A stretch of DNA of 15,145 nucleotides. Origin: an uncultured Oscillospiraceae bacterium (lineage in GTDB: Bacteria; Bacillota; Clostridia; Oscillospirales; Acutalibacteraceae). The notes beneath the pieces are model-generated. The model worked only from the letters and a program-made list of their open reading frames with translations. It was not told where the DNA came from and did not search any database. The position numbers were made by a program, and so were the translations under genes. The stretch is taken from positions 1 through 15,145 of the forward strand of contig URJZ01000028.1 of the NCBI GenBank assembly GCA_900548305.1, given 5' to 3'. Shown piece after piece: positions 1 through 7,168 of this stretch (position 1 is the stretch's first letter; each line of letters opens with the position of its first letter).

Positions 1-96
1 ATACCCGCAGCATTGGATGTATTCTATACTATAGGTGATAAATATTTATTAGTAATAATTATTTTTTATATTGGGACGATATTTGAGATATCATAA
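1..96 (+). CDS. C-terminal end of a membrane protein (partial)
   Basis: Frame 1 of the plus strand is open from the window edge to a TAA at 94-96, giving 31 residues. They are strongly hydrophobic near the end (LLVIIIFYIG followed by TIFEIS), as in a final transmembrane helix. The gene would converge on ligA, with the palindrome at 122-159 lying between the two stops. Only the tail is visible, so no function can be given. The reading frame is short and the region is AT-rich, so chance is possible. Confidence 0.4.
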   Translation: MPAALDVFYTIGDKYLLVIIIFYIGTIFEIS

Positions 97-107
97 AATT
101 TTCTATA

Positions 108-159
108 TAATACAAAAAGAAAAACCCCCGGTATTGAAATATTTCAATACCGGGGGTTT
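108..159 (-). terminator. Rho-independent terminator after ligA, possibly bidirectional
   Basis: Positions 122-159 form a perfect 38-nt palindrome (arms AAACCCCCGGTATTGAAAT and its complement). On the minus strand the GC-rich base is followed by TTTTTCTTTTTG, a good U-tract, so it terminates the leftward ligA transcript. On the plus side the tract is only TTT, so termination of the convergent gene from the left edge would be weaker. Confidence 0.9.
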
Positions 160-240
160 CCTGAATCCTCTAACCGTTTATATCTTTTAAATAATAACTA
201 CCTTTAATTTATCTCATTTTTCTCTTAAAAATTATGTTAT

Positions 241-2199
241 CTATCCTTCTATTGTGGCAATCATCTCTAAAAATTCTTGTTCTGTCAATACCCTTATCCC
301 TAGCTCTTGCGCTTTTGTCAGTTTACTTCCGGCTTTTTCTCCCGCAAGCACATAATCGGTATTTTTTGAAACAGAACCCGTTGCCTTTGCACCGAGAGAT
401 TCCAATTTTTCTTTGATGGAATCCCGTGTAAAATGCTCCAAACTGCCTGTGGCTACCACAGTTTTGCCAAAGAAAGGATTATCTTGTGCAACTTCTTTGA
501 TTTCTATCTCTTCAAACGTAATCATTTCCAATAAATGAGAAAGCATGGTACGATTTTCTTCATGGCCAAAATACTCATACAGATTTCGATTTACCACTTC
601 ACCAAAATCCCGCAGCTGTGTAAAATCATATTCCGAATCTACTTTTGCAATAAAATTATCCCAACTCCATAAGCAAGCTTCTGCCAATACTTTTGCAGAA
701 CGTCTGCCGATATTTGGAATACCAAGTGCTACCAAAAAGCGGTCTAACGGCACAACACTGCTTTTTTCAATGGCATTCCACAACTTCTGATAAGATTTTT
801 CTCCAAACCCTTCCAAAGACACAATTTGCTCTTTATGACGGTCTAATTTATAAATATCCGCAAACTCTTTAATCCAGCCCTTATCAACAAACTTTTCAAT
901 GGTTGCAGCGCTCATTCCGGCAATATTCACCGCCTGCTTGCTTACAAAATACACAAACTGCTGTACCCTTCTAGCCGGACAAGTAGCATTGGGACAAAAC
1001 AAAAATCTAGCATCTTTCGGTTGACGAATTTCCAATACGGTATCACAGCAAGGGCAAATATGAGGCAATTGATACGTACCGCTGCGGGTCAAATTTTCTT
1101 CAATTTGGGGAATTATCTTATTTGCTTTATAAACGGTAATGTCATCCCCTTCACCAAACTGAAACTCCTGAAAAATATCATAATTGTGTACGCTGGCACG
1201 GCTAACCTCTGTACTATCAATCATCACTTTATCAAACAAAGCTGTTAAACTGACCATACCTGTACGCGTGGTATTCAATTCAATTTCACGGAATTTTGTT
1301 GTTACGGTTTCATCCGCCCATTTATATGCAATTTTATTATTTTCATGATGGTCGGTAGCACCTTGCATCAATCCGAAGCGAATATTATCGTATTCAAAAA
1401 TCAATCCATCAACAGGATATGCATATTTTAACGGATCAAATTTATCAATATGTTCCTGTATTTCCCGGGAAGAACGAAACACCAAATACTCGCGTTCTAC
1501 CACAGTAAATCCGTTATCCTCTAAAAACTGCATCTGTTCATGACATGTTTGCATGTGTATGTCTTCCGAATCTACCAATTCAAATGCAATAAATTCCAAA
1601 TAGCGCTGTTTTACAATAGACGAATTTAATTGCCTAACACTGCCTGCTGCCAGATTACGCGGATGGGCATATTGATCTTCCAAAGGTAAAGCATCGTTGA
1701 TCTTCTCAAAATTTTTCCACGAAATAACGCCCTCTCCCCGCAGCTCCAATTCACCTTGATATTGAATTTTCAGTGGTACATTGGTAAACATTTTTAAAGA
1801 ATGGGTTACATCTTCTCCTTCAGCACCGTTACCACGTGTAATTGCCTGCTTTAATTCACCGTTTTGATATTTTAAAACAATGGTAAGTCCGTCCAATTTC
1901 CAAGACACCATAATTGGTTGGTCCATGACGAATTTAAACAGCTCTTCTGTAGATTTTGTTTTTTTGGAAGACAGCATGGGTTTGGAATGAGTCACCTTAG
2001 TAAGACTTTCCAAAATTTCTCCCTGCACCTTTTGTGTGGGAGAATTAGTAAAGATAATGCCTGTTTTTTGTTCCAATTCTTCCAATTCATCATAAAGTTT
2101 ATCATACGCTTTGTCTGTCATAATTGGTTTGTCATATTTATAATAAGCTTCCGAAGCACGGGATAATTCTTCCACAAGCTCCTTCATTCTTGTCAGCAT
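241..2199 (-). CDS. ligA: NAD-dependent DNA ligase LigA
   Basis: Seals nicks in duplex DNA using NAD+ as AMP donor, in replication and repair. The 652 residues follow the LigA layout: an N-terminal Ia domain (YYKYDKPIMTDKAYDKL, about 20-36), the adenylation domain with catalytic lysine in WKLDG (K101), an OB fold, a Cys4 zinc finger (CPCC...CPNATC, about 395-420), helix-hairpin-helix repeats and a C-terminal BRCT domain (from about 575). The ATG follows AAGGAG at a spacing of 7. It is somewhat shorter than the usual ~670 residues and departs from the textbook consensus: PMLSSKKTKS where PMLSL is usual, and TRGNG where TRGDG is usual. It may therefore belong to a divergent clostridial LigA group, possibly a second ligase. 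It has its own promoter (2233-2260) and terminator (122-159), so it can be expressed apart from the operon upstream. Confidence 0.95.
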   Translation of the reverse strand: MLTRMKELVEELSRASEAYYKYDKPIMTDKAYDKLYDELEELEQKTGIIFTNSPTQKVQGEILESLTKVTHSKPMLSSKKTKSTEELFKFVMDQPIMVSWKLDGLTIVLKYQNGELKQAITRGNGAEGEDVTHSLKMFTNVPLKIQYQGELELRGEGVISWKNFEKINDALPLEDQYAHPRNLAAGSVRQLNSSIVKQRYLEFIAFELVDSEDIHMQTCHEQMQFLEDNGFTVVEREYLVFRSSREIQEHIDKFDPLKYAYPVDGLIFEYDNIRFGLMQGATDHHENNKIAYKWADETVTTKFREIELNTTRTGMVSLTALFDKVMIDSTEVSRASVHNYDIFQEFQFGEGDDITVYKANKIIPQIEENLTRSGTYQLPHICPCCDTVLEIRQPKDARFLFCPNATCPARRVQQFVYFVSKQAVNIAGMSAATIEKFVDKGWIKEFADIYKLDRHKEQIVSLEGFGEKSYQKLWNAIEKSSVVPLDRFLVALGIPNIGRRSAKVLAEACLWSWDNFIAKVDSEYDFTQLRDFGEVVNRNLYEYFGHEENRTMLSHLLEMITFEEIEIKEVAQDNPFFGKTVVATGSLEHFTRDSIKEKLESLGAKATGSVSKNTDYVLAGEKAGSKLTKAQELGIRVLTEQEFLEMIATIEG

Positions 2200-2232
2200 A
2201 CTCTTACTCCTTATTCTTCAAATCCAAATTAT

Positions 2233-2260
2233 ATTATAACCTTATTTACGGAAATTACAA
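2233..2260 (-). promoter_or_regulatory. Candidate sigma-A promoter of ligA
   Basis: On the minus strand TTGTAA (2255-2260) and a perfect TATAAT (2233-2238) are separated by 16 nt, about 35 nt upstream of the ligA start and just after the yunB stop. The -35 box matches the consensus at 4 of 6 positions. A housekeeping promoter here would uncouple ligA from sporulation-controlled yunB. Confidence 0.5.
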
Positions 2261-2270
2261 AGCAAAATTT

Positions 2271-2972
2271 TTAAGATGCCTTCTGAGAAGTTGTTGCCTG
2301 ATTTGTACTACCATTTGGCGATGTCATATTTGGCAATTGAAAGTTGGCATATGTGCTCGGCACTTCACCTACAATTACCGTTTCAGCCACAACCACCGTG
2401 GTATCTACATCTGACTCACTTTTGATTCCCGGTAAATAAGAATAGCAGGAAGCATGTATGGTTAAATAAATTTTATGTATTGTCTGATTGATTCCTGCCG
2501 ATTCAAAACTACTTTTAAAATTGATATCTACATTTCCGATTAATCCGATTTTCAACGGAACTCCCAGACCATAGCCTCGTAGCAAATTTCCACCTATCAA
2601 TGTTCCGATTGGAACACTGGTACGGGAGGAATTGCTGATAAGTCTTTCCTGGATGGTAGTAGTAATCTCCGATTTAAACTGATTCATATTTACCATATTG
2701 GTAGTAATACCCAGAATATTACCATTGCCGTCACGTTCAATATTTACAAAATCGTTGTATTCAATACCTTGAGAGGATATTTTTTCTTTGATGGCCTCTT
2801 CTACTGAAAGTGTAATGGCCTGTTTTGCAACAGTAGCAGTAATAGATTGTATCATAGGACGCAATTTGAAACTGAAAAAGCAACACAGAGCAATAAATAA
2901 AATAAAAATTACAATCCACTTTTTCTTAATACCTCTTCTGCGACGACGGTTGCGACGCCGATATCTTCGCAC
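2271..2972 (-). CDS. yunB: Sporulation protein YunB
   Basis: Matches the YunB family, mother-cell expressed proteins needed for normal spore formation in Bacillus subtilis. The biochemical role is not well defined. The 233-residue product begins with a very basic stretch (RRYRRRN, then RRRRRGIKKK), followed by one membrane anchor (WIVIFILFIALCCFFSF, about residues 18-34) and an extracytoplasmic domain. The latter contains GNLLRGYGLGVPLKIGLIGN, a glycine-rich segment typical of the family, and ends in a low-complexity Ser/Thr/Gln tail. The start chosen is GTG at 2972: AAAGGAGG lies 8 nt upstream. An in-frame ATG at 3077 would add a second hydrophobic segment, has no ribosome binding site and lies in the T-tail of the preceding terminator. 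The gene sits between the IspH-S1 terminator and ligA, so it should have its own promoter in 2973-3080. A sporulation-sigma promoter is expected there but none could be placed convincingly. Confidence 0.85.
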   Translation of the reverse strand: MRRYRRRNRRRRRGIKKKWIVIFILFIALCCFFSFKLRPMIQSITATVAKQAITLSVEEAIKEKISSQGIEYNDFVNIERDGNGNILGITTNMVNMNQFKSEITTTIQERLISNSSRTSVPIGTLIGGNLLRGYGLGVPLKIGLIGNVDINFKSSFESAGINQTIHKIYLTIHASCYSYLPGIKSESDVDTTVVVAETVIVGEVPSTYANFQLPNMTSPNGSTNQATTSQKAS

Positions 2973-3074
2973 AGCAACCCCCTCCTTTAAAATATGCGCA
3001 ATATGCACTACTAGCATAATACTCACGAGAAGGTGAAAAAGTGCCTGTCTTACTAAAATTGATAAAATAAATAG

Positions 3075-3110
3075 CATAAAAAAGCACAGGAAAAATTTTT
3101 CCTGTGCTTT
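3075..3110 (-). terminator. Rho-independent terminator after ispH-rpsA
   Basis: Positions 3081-3110 are a perfect 30-nt palindrome (arms AAAGCACAGGAAAAA and its complement). On the minus strand the stem runs into six T residues. It lies 21 nt after the stop of the IspH-S1 fusion and probably ends the long operon that starts at rpiR. Confidence 0.9.
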
Positions 3111-3130
3111 CTATGATAAAAAATAAAATT

Positions 3131-5101
3131 TTATTCAGCTTGTTCTTCTTCACTGTTTTCTTGAGCAACCGGCTCTAGCAATGCTTTGATAGACAAACTT
3201 ACACGTTTTTTATCAAAATCAATTTCTGTAATTTTTGCTTTTACAACTTGGTCAACCTTCAATACATCTTGAGGTTTTTCAATTCTTTCGTTTGCAATTT
3301 GAGAAATGTGAATCAAACCGTCAATACCAGGTAGAATTCTTGCAAAAGCACCAAATGCTGTCATGCCAACAATAGTAGCATCTACAACAGTACCTACAGG
3401 ATAATCTTTCTTCAAAATTTCCCAAGGATTGTCTTCAGCACGTTTGTAACCTAAGGATACTTTACCTTTTTCACGGTCTAAACCTTTGATATAAACAGTT
3501 ACTTCATCGCCTACATTTACAACTTCAGACGGATGTTTGATTCTGTTCCAAGATAGTTCGGAAATGTGAATCATACCATCAATACCGCCCAAATCAACAA
3601 ATGCACCGTAAGCAGTCAAAGATTTTACAATACCTTTATACTCTTTGCCTTCTTCAGCAGTTTCCCAGAATTTATCTGCCAATTCTTTTCTTTCATCTTT
3701 CAGTACTGCACGGATAGAACCAACAGCACGGCGACGAGAACGGTTTACTTCAATAATGCGGAAGTTAACCTCTTTTTTCAACAAGTTCTCCAGTGGTTCA
3801 CCACGAGTAGCAGTTGCTTGAGAAGCAGGGATAAATACGCGTACACCGTTGGTAACGGCAATTACGCCGCCTTTGATTACTTCTGTAACAACACCTGTTA
3901 AAACAGTACCGTCTTCCTCTGCTTTTGCAACAACATCCCAGCCTTTAATTGCATCCAAACGTTTTTTGGAAAGCATAATGGTACCTTCCTGGTCATTTGT
4001 ACGCATAATCAGCAATTCAATTTCATCGCCGATTTTTACAATGTCCTCCGGTTTTGCATTTGGGTCAGAAGACAATTCACTTGCAGGTACAAAACCTGCT
4101 TGTTTTCTGCCTACATCAACTTGAATTTCGTTTGGAGCTATACCGACAACTACGCCGCGTACCTTTTCGTCTGTATTTAAACTTTTTAGAGACTCCTCTA
4201 ACATCTCTGCAAAGCTAAGTTCGGTGTTCTCCTCAAAATGGCCCTCGCCAGCTTTAATATCTGTCATGGTAACAAGTACCTCCTTTATGATACTTGCAGG
4301 TGTTGAGGCACCTGCAGTAATTCCTACATTTTTTGCAGCCTTCACTTGTGCTACCGGAAGCTCCTGTGCCGTTTCAATTAAATATGTAACACAATGAGGC
4401 TTACATACATCATAGAGTTTAGCAGTATTGGAACTGTGCTTTCCCCCTATAATGATCATCAAGTCAGATTTTTTTGCCAATTCAACAGCTTCTGACTGAC
4501 GTTTTGCAGTCGCATTACATATTGTATCAAAAATTGTGGCATTTGTATATACCCTTTTGAGGATTTTCAAACAATTTTTCCATTCTATGACATGAAACGT
4601 GGTTTGAACTACCACACTAATCGGCTGATTGACCAAATTCGGCTCAGATTCTGACAAATTTTGCAACTCCTGCGCACTGTTTACAATATAGCATTTGCTG
4701 CTGCAATGCCCATGTATGCCTATAATTTCCGGATGTTTGGCATCACCTATGATAATAATGATTTGTCCTTTGGCAGATTCTCTTTCTACAATCTTATGAA
4801 TTTTAGTTACAAAAGGACAGGTAGCATCGGAACAAATTGCACGCTGTTGCTCAATGCTATCCATTGTTTTCTGAGGCACACCATGAGCACGAATTACTAT
4901 GGTTCCGTCTTTCGGCGCATGTTCTACTGTTTCAAGAATCTCTACGCCGCGCGCTTCCAGTTCTGCAATCATTTGCGGATTGTGAATAATAGGACCCAAC
5001 GTATACACTTTTTTTCCTTCGTCCAGTAATTGATAAACCATCTGAACAGCCCTATCTACACCAAAACAAAATCCTGCGGATTTTGCTACTTCAATACTCA
5101 T
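3131..5101 (-). CDS. ispH: IspH (HMBPP reductase) fused to ribosomal protein S1
   Basis: A 656-residue two-part protein. Residues 1 to about 282 are IspH/LytB, the [4Fe-4S] enzyme that makes IPP and DMAPP in the last step of the MEP isoprenoid pathway. The three cluster cysteines are C12 (AGFCFGV), C95 (DATCPF) and C195 (TICNAT), and the substrate residues H40, H73, H123, E125 and the QTT at about 166-168 are present. After an acidic linker come four S1 OB-fold repeats (about 311-381, 396-467, 485-554, 570-639), the mRNA-binding module of ribosomal protein S1, and an acidic tail. Both halves look intact and no frameshift is needed. This fusion is known from Clostridia. The ATG overlaps the stop of the upstream acyltransferase (ATGA), with GGAGG 7 nt before it, implying translational coupling. 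Why the two activities are joined is not known to me. Confidence 0.96.
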   Translation of the reverse strand: MSIEVAKSAGFCFGVDRAVQMVYQLLDEGKKVYTLGPIIHNPQMIAELEARGVEILETVEHAPKDGTIVIRAHGVPQKTMDSIEQQRAICSDATCPFVTKIHKIVERESAKGQIIIIIGDAKHPEIIGIHGHCSSKCYIVNSAQELQNLSESEPNLVNQPISVVVQTTFHVIEWKNCLKILKRVYTNATIFDTICNATAKRQSEAVELAKKSDLMIIIGGKHSSNTAKLYDVCKPHCVTYLIETAQELPVAQVKAAKNVGITAGASTPASIIKEVLVTMTDIKAGEGHFEENTELSFAEMLEESLKSLNTDEKVRGVVVGIAPNEIQVDVGRKQAGFVPASELSSDPNAKPEDIVKIGDEIELLIMRTNDQEGTIMLSKKRLDAIKGWDVVAKAEEDGTVLTGVVTEVIKGGVIAVTNGVRVFIPASQATATRGEPLENLLKKEVNFRIIEVNRSRRRAVGSIRAVLKDERKELADKFWETAEEGKEYKGIVKSLTAYGAFVDLGGIDGMIHISELSWNRIKHPSEVVNVGDEVTVYIKGLDREKGKVSLGYKRAEDNPWEILKKDYPVGTVVDATIVGMTAFGAFARILPGIDGLIHISQIANERIEKPQDVLKVDQVVKAKITEIDFDKKRVSLSIKALLEPVAQENSEEEQAE

Positions 5102-5703
5102 TCTTTCGCCTCCAATAACTGATTCACTCGCTCTGCAATCACATGAGCGGCATATTTTATTTCTTTGCGACTTCCGTCAGTAAAACCAAATTCCTCGTAT
5201 GCAATCGGTTTTCCAAAACGGATGGTTACAGGTTTCAACGCTTTGATATCTCCGTTTGTAGTAATGCTAACAGGCAATACAGGTGCTTTGGCATGATATG
5301 CAATCATAGCGATTCCCGATTTCGGCTGAAACGGAATCCCATGAGCAACAATGCCTCCCTGGGGAAAAATCCCCAACAAACCGCCTTGTTCCAGAATTTC
5401 AATTGCCTGCTCAATCGCTTTTGTATCTCCCCTGCCCCTTTTCACAGGAAACGCACCTAACGCACGTAGAAAATGATTCACCGCTTTTCCATGCTTAACA
5501 AATAATTCTTCTTTTGCCATATACCGTATAGGACGTTTTTTGACGCTAGTCCCCAACAAAATAGGATCCATAACAGATCTGTGGTTGCTGCACAAAATCA
5601 TTTTTCCTGTTGCTGGAATGTATTCTGTACCAATCACGCGCATACGATATATTCCTTTTGTAATGGGAGAAACTATTGTATGAAGCATGGAATACAGCAT
5701 CAT
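5098..5703 (-). CDS. PlsC-family acyltransferase with altered motif III
   Basis: A 201-residue member of the 1-acyl-glycerol-3-phosphate acyltransferase (LPLAT) family, membrane-associated enzymes that acylate the sn-2 position in phosphatidic acid synthesis. The catalytic HX4D motif is NHRSVMDP (H41, D46). An arginine-containing block (FPVKRGRGD) and the PVLPVSI motif follow. Motif III, normally FPEGTR and involved in binding the acceptor phosphate, reads FPQGGIV (Q115, G117), so Glu, Thr and Arg are all absent. The enzyme may use another acceptor or be weak. The start is the first of two ATGs, preceded by AAAGGTGAT. It begins 18 nt after the other acyltransferase and overlaps ispH-rpsA by 4 nt, so the three are co-translated. 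No symbol is given because the substrate is uncertain. Confidence 0.9.
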   Translation of the reverse strand: MMLYSMLHTIVSPITKGIYRMRVIGTEYIPATGKMILCSNHRSVMDPILLGTSVKKRPIRYMAKEELFVKHGKAVNHFLRALGAFPVKRGRGDTKAIEQAIEILEQGGLLGIFPQGGIVAHGIPFQPKSGIAMIAYHAKAPVLPVSITTNGDIKALKPVTIRFGKPIAYEEFGFTDGSRKEIKYAAHVIAERVNQLLEAKE

Positions 5704-5721
5704 AACATATCACCTTTCTTT

Positions 5722-6345
5722 TTATAGAAAGGCCTTCTCATCACGCTCCCGCATTTCTGCAATACGCTGCATTACCAAACGGCTGGCTTTTCTGTATTCT
5801 GAACCGGTACCTTCCACAATACCAAGTTCATCCGGCTGAATTAACTCTCCATAAGAAATCATGGTTTTGTGAAACGGTTTTGCCGCTACACCCGTTTTAG
5901 TTGTCATACAAACAGGCAAAATAGGCGCTTGATGCTGATGTGCAAGCATAACAGCTCCTGATTTTGGTTTTCCCAATTTACCGTCTAAAGAACGCGTACC
6001 TTCAATAAAGATACCCACCGCACCGCCTTGTTCCAAAATTTCACCGCATCTATCAAGTGCATTGGAATCTCCAACACCGCGGTCAACAGAAAATGCGCCC
6101 AATGCTGTGATAAGAGAGCCTACAAATTTATTTTCAAATAATTCTGATTTTGCCATATAGAAAATTTGGCGTTTGGTATCCAACGCTAGCATCGGGGGAT
6201 CCTTTAAGGAGATATGGTTACTACAAATAATCACTTTTCCTTCTTCTGGAATTCTGTCACGATGATTTGAGGTATGAGGATAAACAAAAGAAAAAGGAGG
6301 ACCTCCCACAATTTTACTAAAATTATAAAATGGACTGTTTTTCAT
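5722..6345 (-). CDS. plsC: 1-acyl-sn-glycerol-3-phosphate acyltransferase
   Basis: A 207-residue LPLAT protein that probably converts lysophosphatidic acid to phosphatidic acid at the membrane. The HX4D motif is NHISLKDP (H44, D49), motif III is FIEGTRS (E115-R118) and motif IV is PILPVCM, so it is the more canonical of the two tandem paralogues. The start chosen is ATG at 6345 with GGTGG just upstream. An in-frame TTG at 6369 would add eight residues without a good ribosome binding site. Residues 23-31 (PHTSNHRDR) are unusually polar where related proteins commonly have a hydrophobic stretch before IPEEG; this could be a real variant or a small compensated frameshift. It lies between cmk and the second acyltransferase in one operon, and a possible 32-residue ORF overlaps its start. 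Confidence 0.93.
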   Translation of the reverse strand: MKNSPFYNFSKIVGGPPFSFVYPHTSNHRDRIPEEGKVIICSNHISLKDPPMLALDTKRQIFYMAKSELFENKFVGSLITALGAFSVDRGVGDSNALDRCGEILEQGGAVGIFIEGTRSLDGKLGKPKSGAVMLAHQHQAPILPVCMTTKTGVAAKPFHKTMISYGELIQPDELGIVEGTGSEYRKASRLVMQRIAEMRERDEKAFL

Positions 6346-6421
6346 ATGTGTACCACCGTTCTCCAACAACGCCTATCAGTAGTTTGCAACGCATTGCCGG
6401 TAAATAATCAAAAACTTTCAT
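6323..6421 (-). CDS. Possible 32-residue small ORF overlapping the plsC start
   Basis: In the 136-nt gap between cmk and plsC an ATG at 6421 is preceded by AAAAGGAACAAAA, a good ribosome binding site. It opens a frame beginning MKVFDYLPAMRCKLL and ending at TAA 6323-6325. It runs past the plsC ATG (6345) by 23 nt in another frame. It could be a translated leader that couples plsC to ribosomes arriving from upstream, or a small protein. It matches no family I know, and short frames of this kind can arise by chance. Confidence 0.3.
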   Translation of the reverse strand: MKVFDYLPAMRCKLLIGVVGERWYTYEKQSIL

Positions 6422-6481
6422 TTTTGTTCCTTTTATATGGAACATCTACTGTATTTATTCAAACTGAAACAAAAATTATTA

Positions 6482-7150
6482 CTATTTCTCTGTTTCAACT
6501 GCAATTAACGCTTTTAATTTATCTATCACTTCGTGTATAGTCATTCCTGTCGTATCAACAATCACTGCATCATCAGCAGGAACCAAAGGAGCAATCGCAC
6601 GATTGGCATCGCGGTTGTCTCTCTCTTTAATTTCTTCTAAAATAACAGACAAATCCGCTTCATTTCCCTTTTCCAACATCTCTTTATAACGACGCTTTGC
6701 TCGTTCTTCCGCAGACGCTGTTAAAAACACCTTTACCTGTGCATCGGGAAGCACAACCGTGCCGATATCACGTCCGTCCATAATCACATTATGGGTCTTA
6801 GCCATATTTTTTTGAAGCTCTAATAAAAATTCACGAACAGCAGGTATAGCCGATACTTGGGAAGATGCTTTAGACACTTCAGAAGTGCGAATCAAATCAC
6901 TAACATCTTCTCCGCATAAAATCACTCGTTGCTCGCCATTTTTAAACTCCAGGGCAATATCAACATATTCTAACTCTCTTGGCACCGCCTGCTCATCACC
7001 GGGAAAAATATCTTTCTTGAGCATATGCAGTCCAATAGAACGATATAACGCACCCGTATCAACATAAATAAAACCGATTTCTTCAGCCACTTTCCGCGCA
7101 ATACTGCTTTTTCCTGCACCGGCAGGACCATCAATGGCAACCGCTATCAT
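6482..7150 (-). CDS. cmk: Cytidylate kinase
   Basis: Phosphorylates CMP and dCMP to the diphosphates with ATP, recycling CMP released by phospholipid and nucleic acid turnover. The 222 residues show the P-loop GPAGAGKSS (8-16), the YVDTGALYRS nucleotide-binding segment, the family motif MDGRDIGT and the lid region ERAKRRYKEM followed by RDNRDANR. Length is normal for bacterial Cmk. The ATG at 7150 has AGAAAGG about 10-14 nt upstream and lies 18 nt after the flavoprotein stop, so it is part of the operon. Its position ahead of phospholipid acyltransferases matches the usual clostridial order. Confidence 0.96.
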   Translation of the reverse strand: MIAVAIDGPAGAGKSSIARKVAEEIGFIYVDTGALYRSIGLHMLKKDIFPGDEQAVPRELEYVDIALEFKNGEQRVILCGEDVSDLIRTSEVSKASSQVSAIPAVREFLLELQKNMAKTHNVIMDGRDIGTVVLPDAQVKVFLTASAEERAKRRYKEMLEKGNEADLSVILEEIKERDNRDANRAIAPLVPADDAVIVDTTGMTIHEVIDKLKALIAVETEK

Positions 7151-7168
7151 AATTTTAACACAACCTTT

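Noticed and set aside
234..416. Plus-strand frames antisense to ligA, ispH-rpsA, uvrA and others
   Set aside because: They lie opposite well-conserved genes, lack family features and have no convincing ribosome binding sites.
2973..3077. N-terminal extension of YunB from an ATG at 3077
   Set aside because: The ATG lies in the T-tail of the ispH-rpsA terminator and has no ribosome binding site, whereas AAAGGAGG precedes the GTG at 2972.
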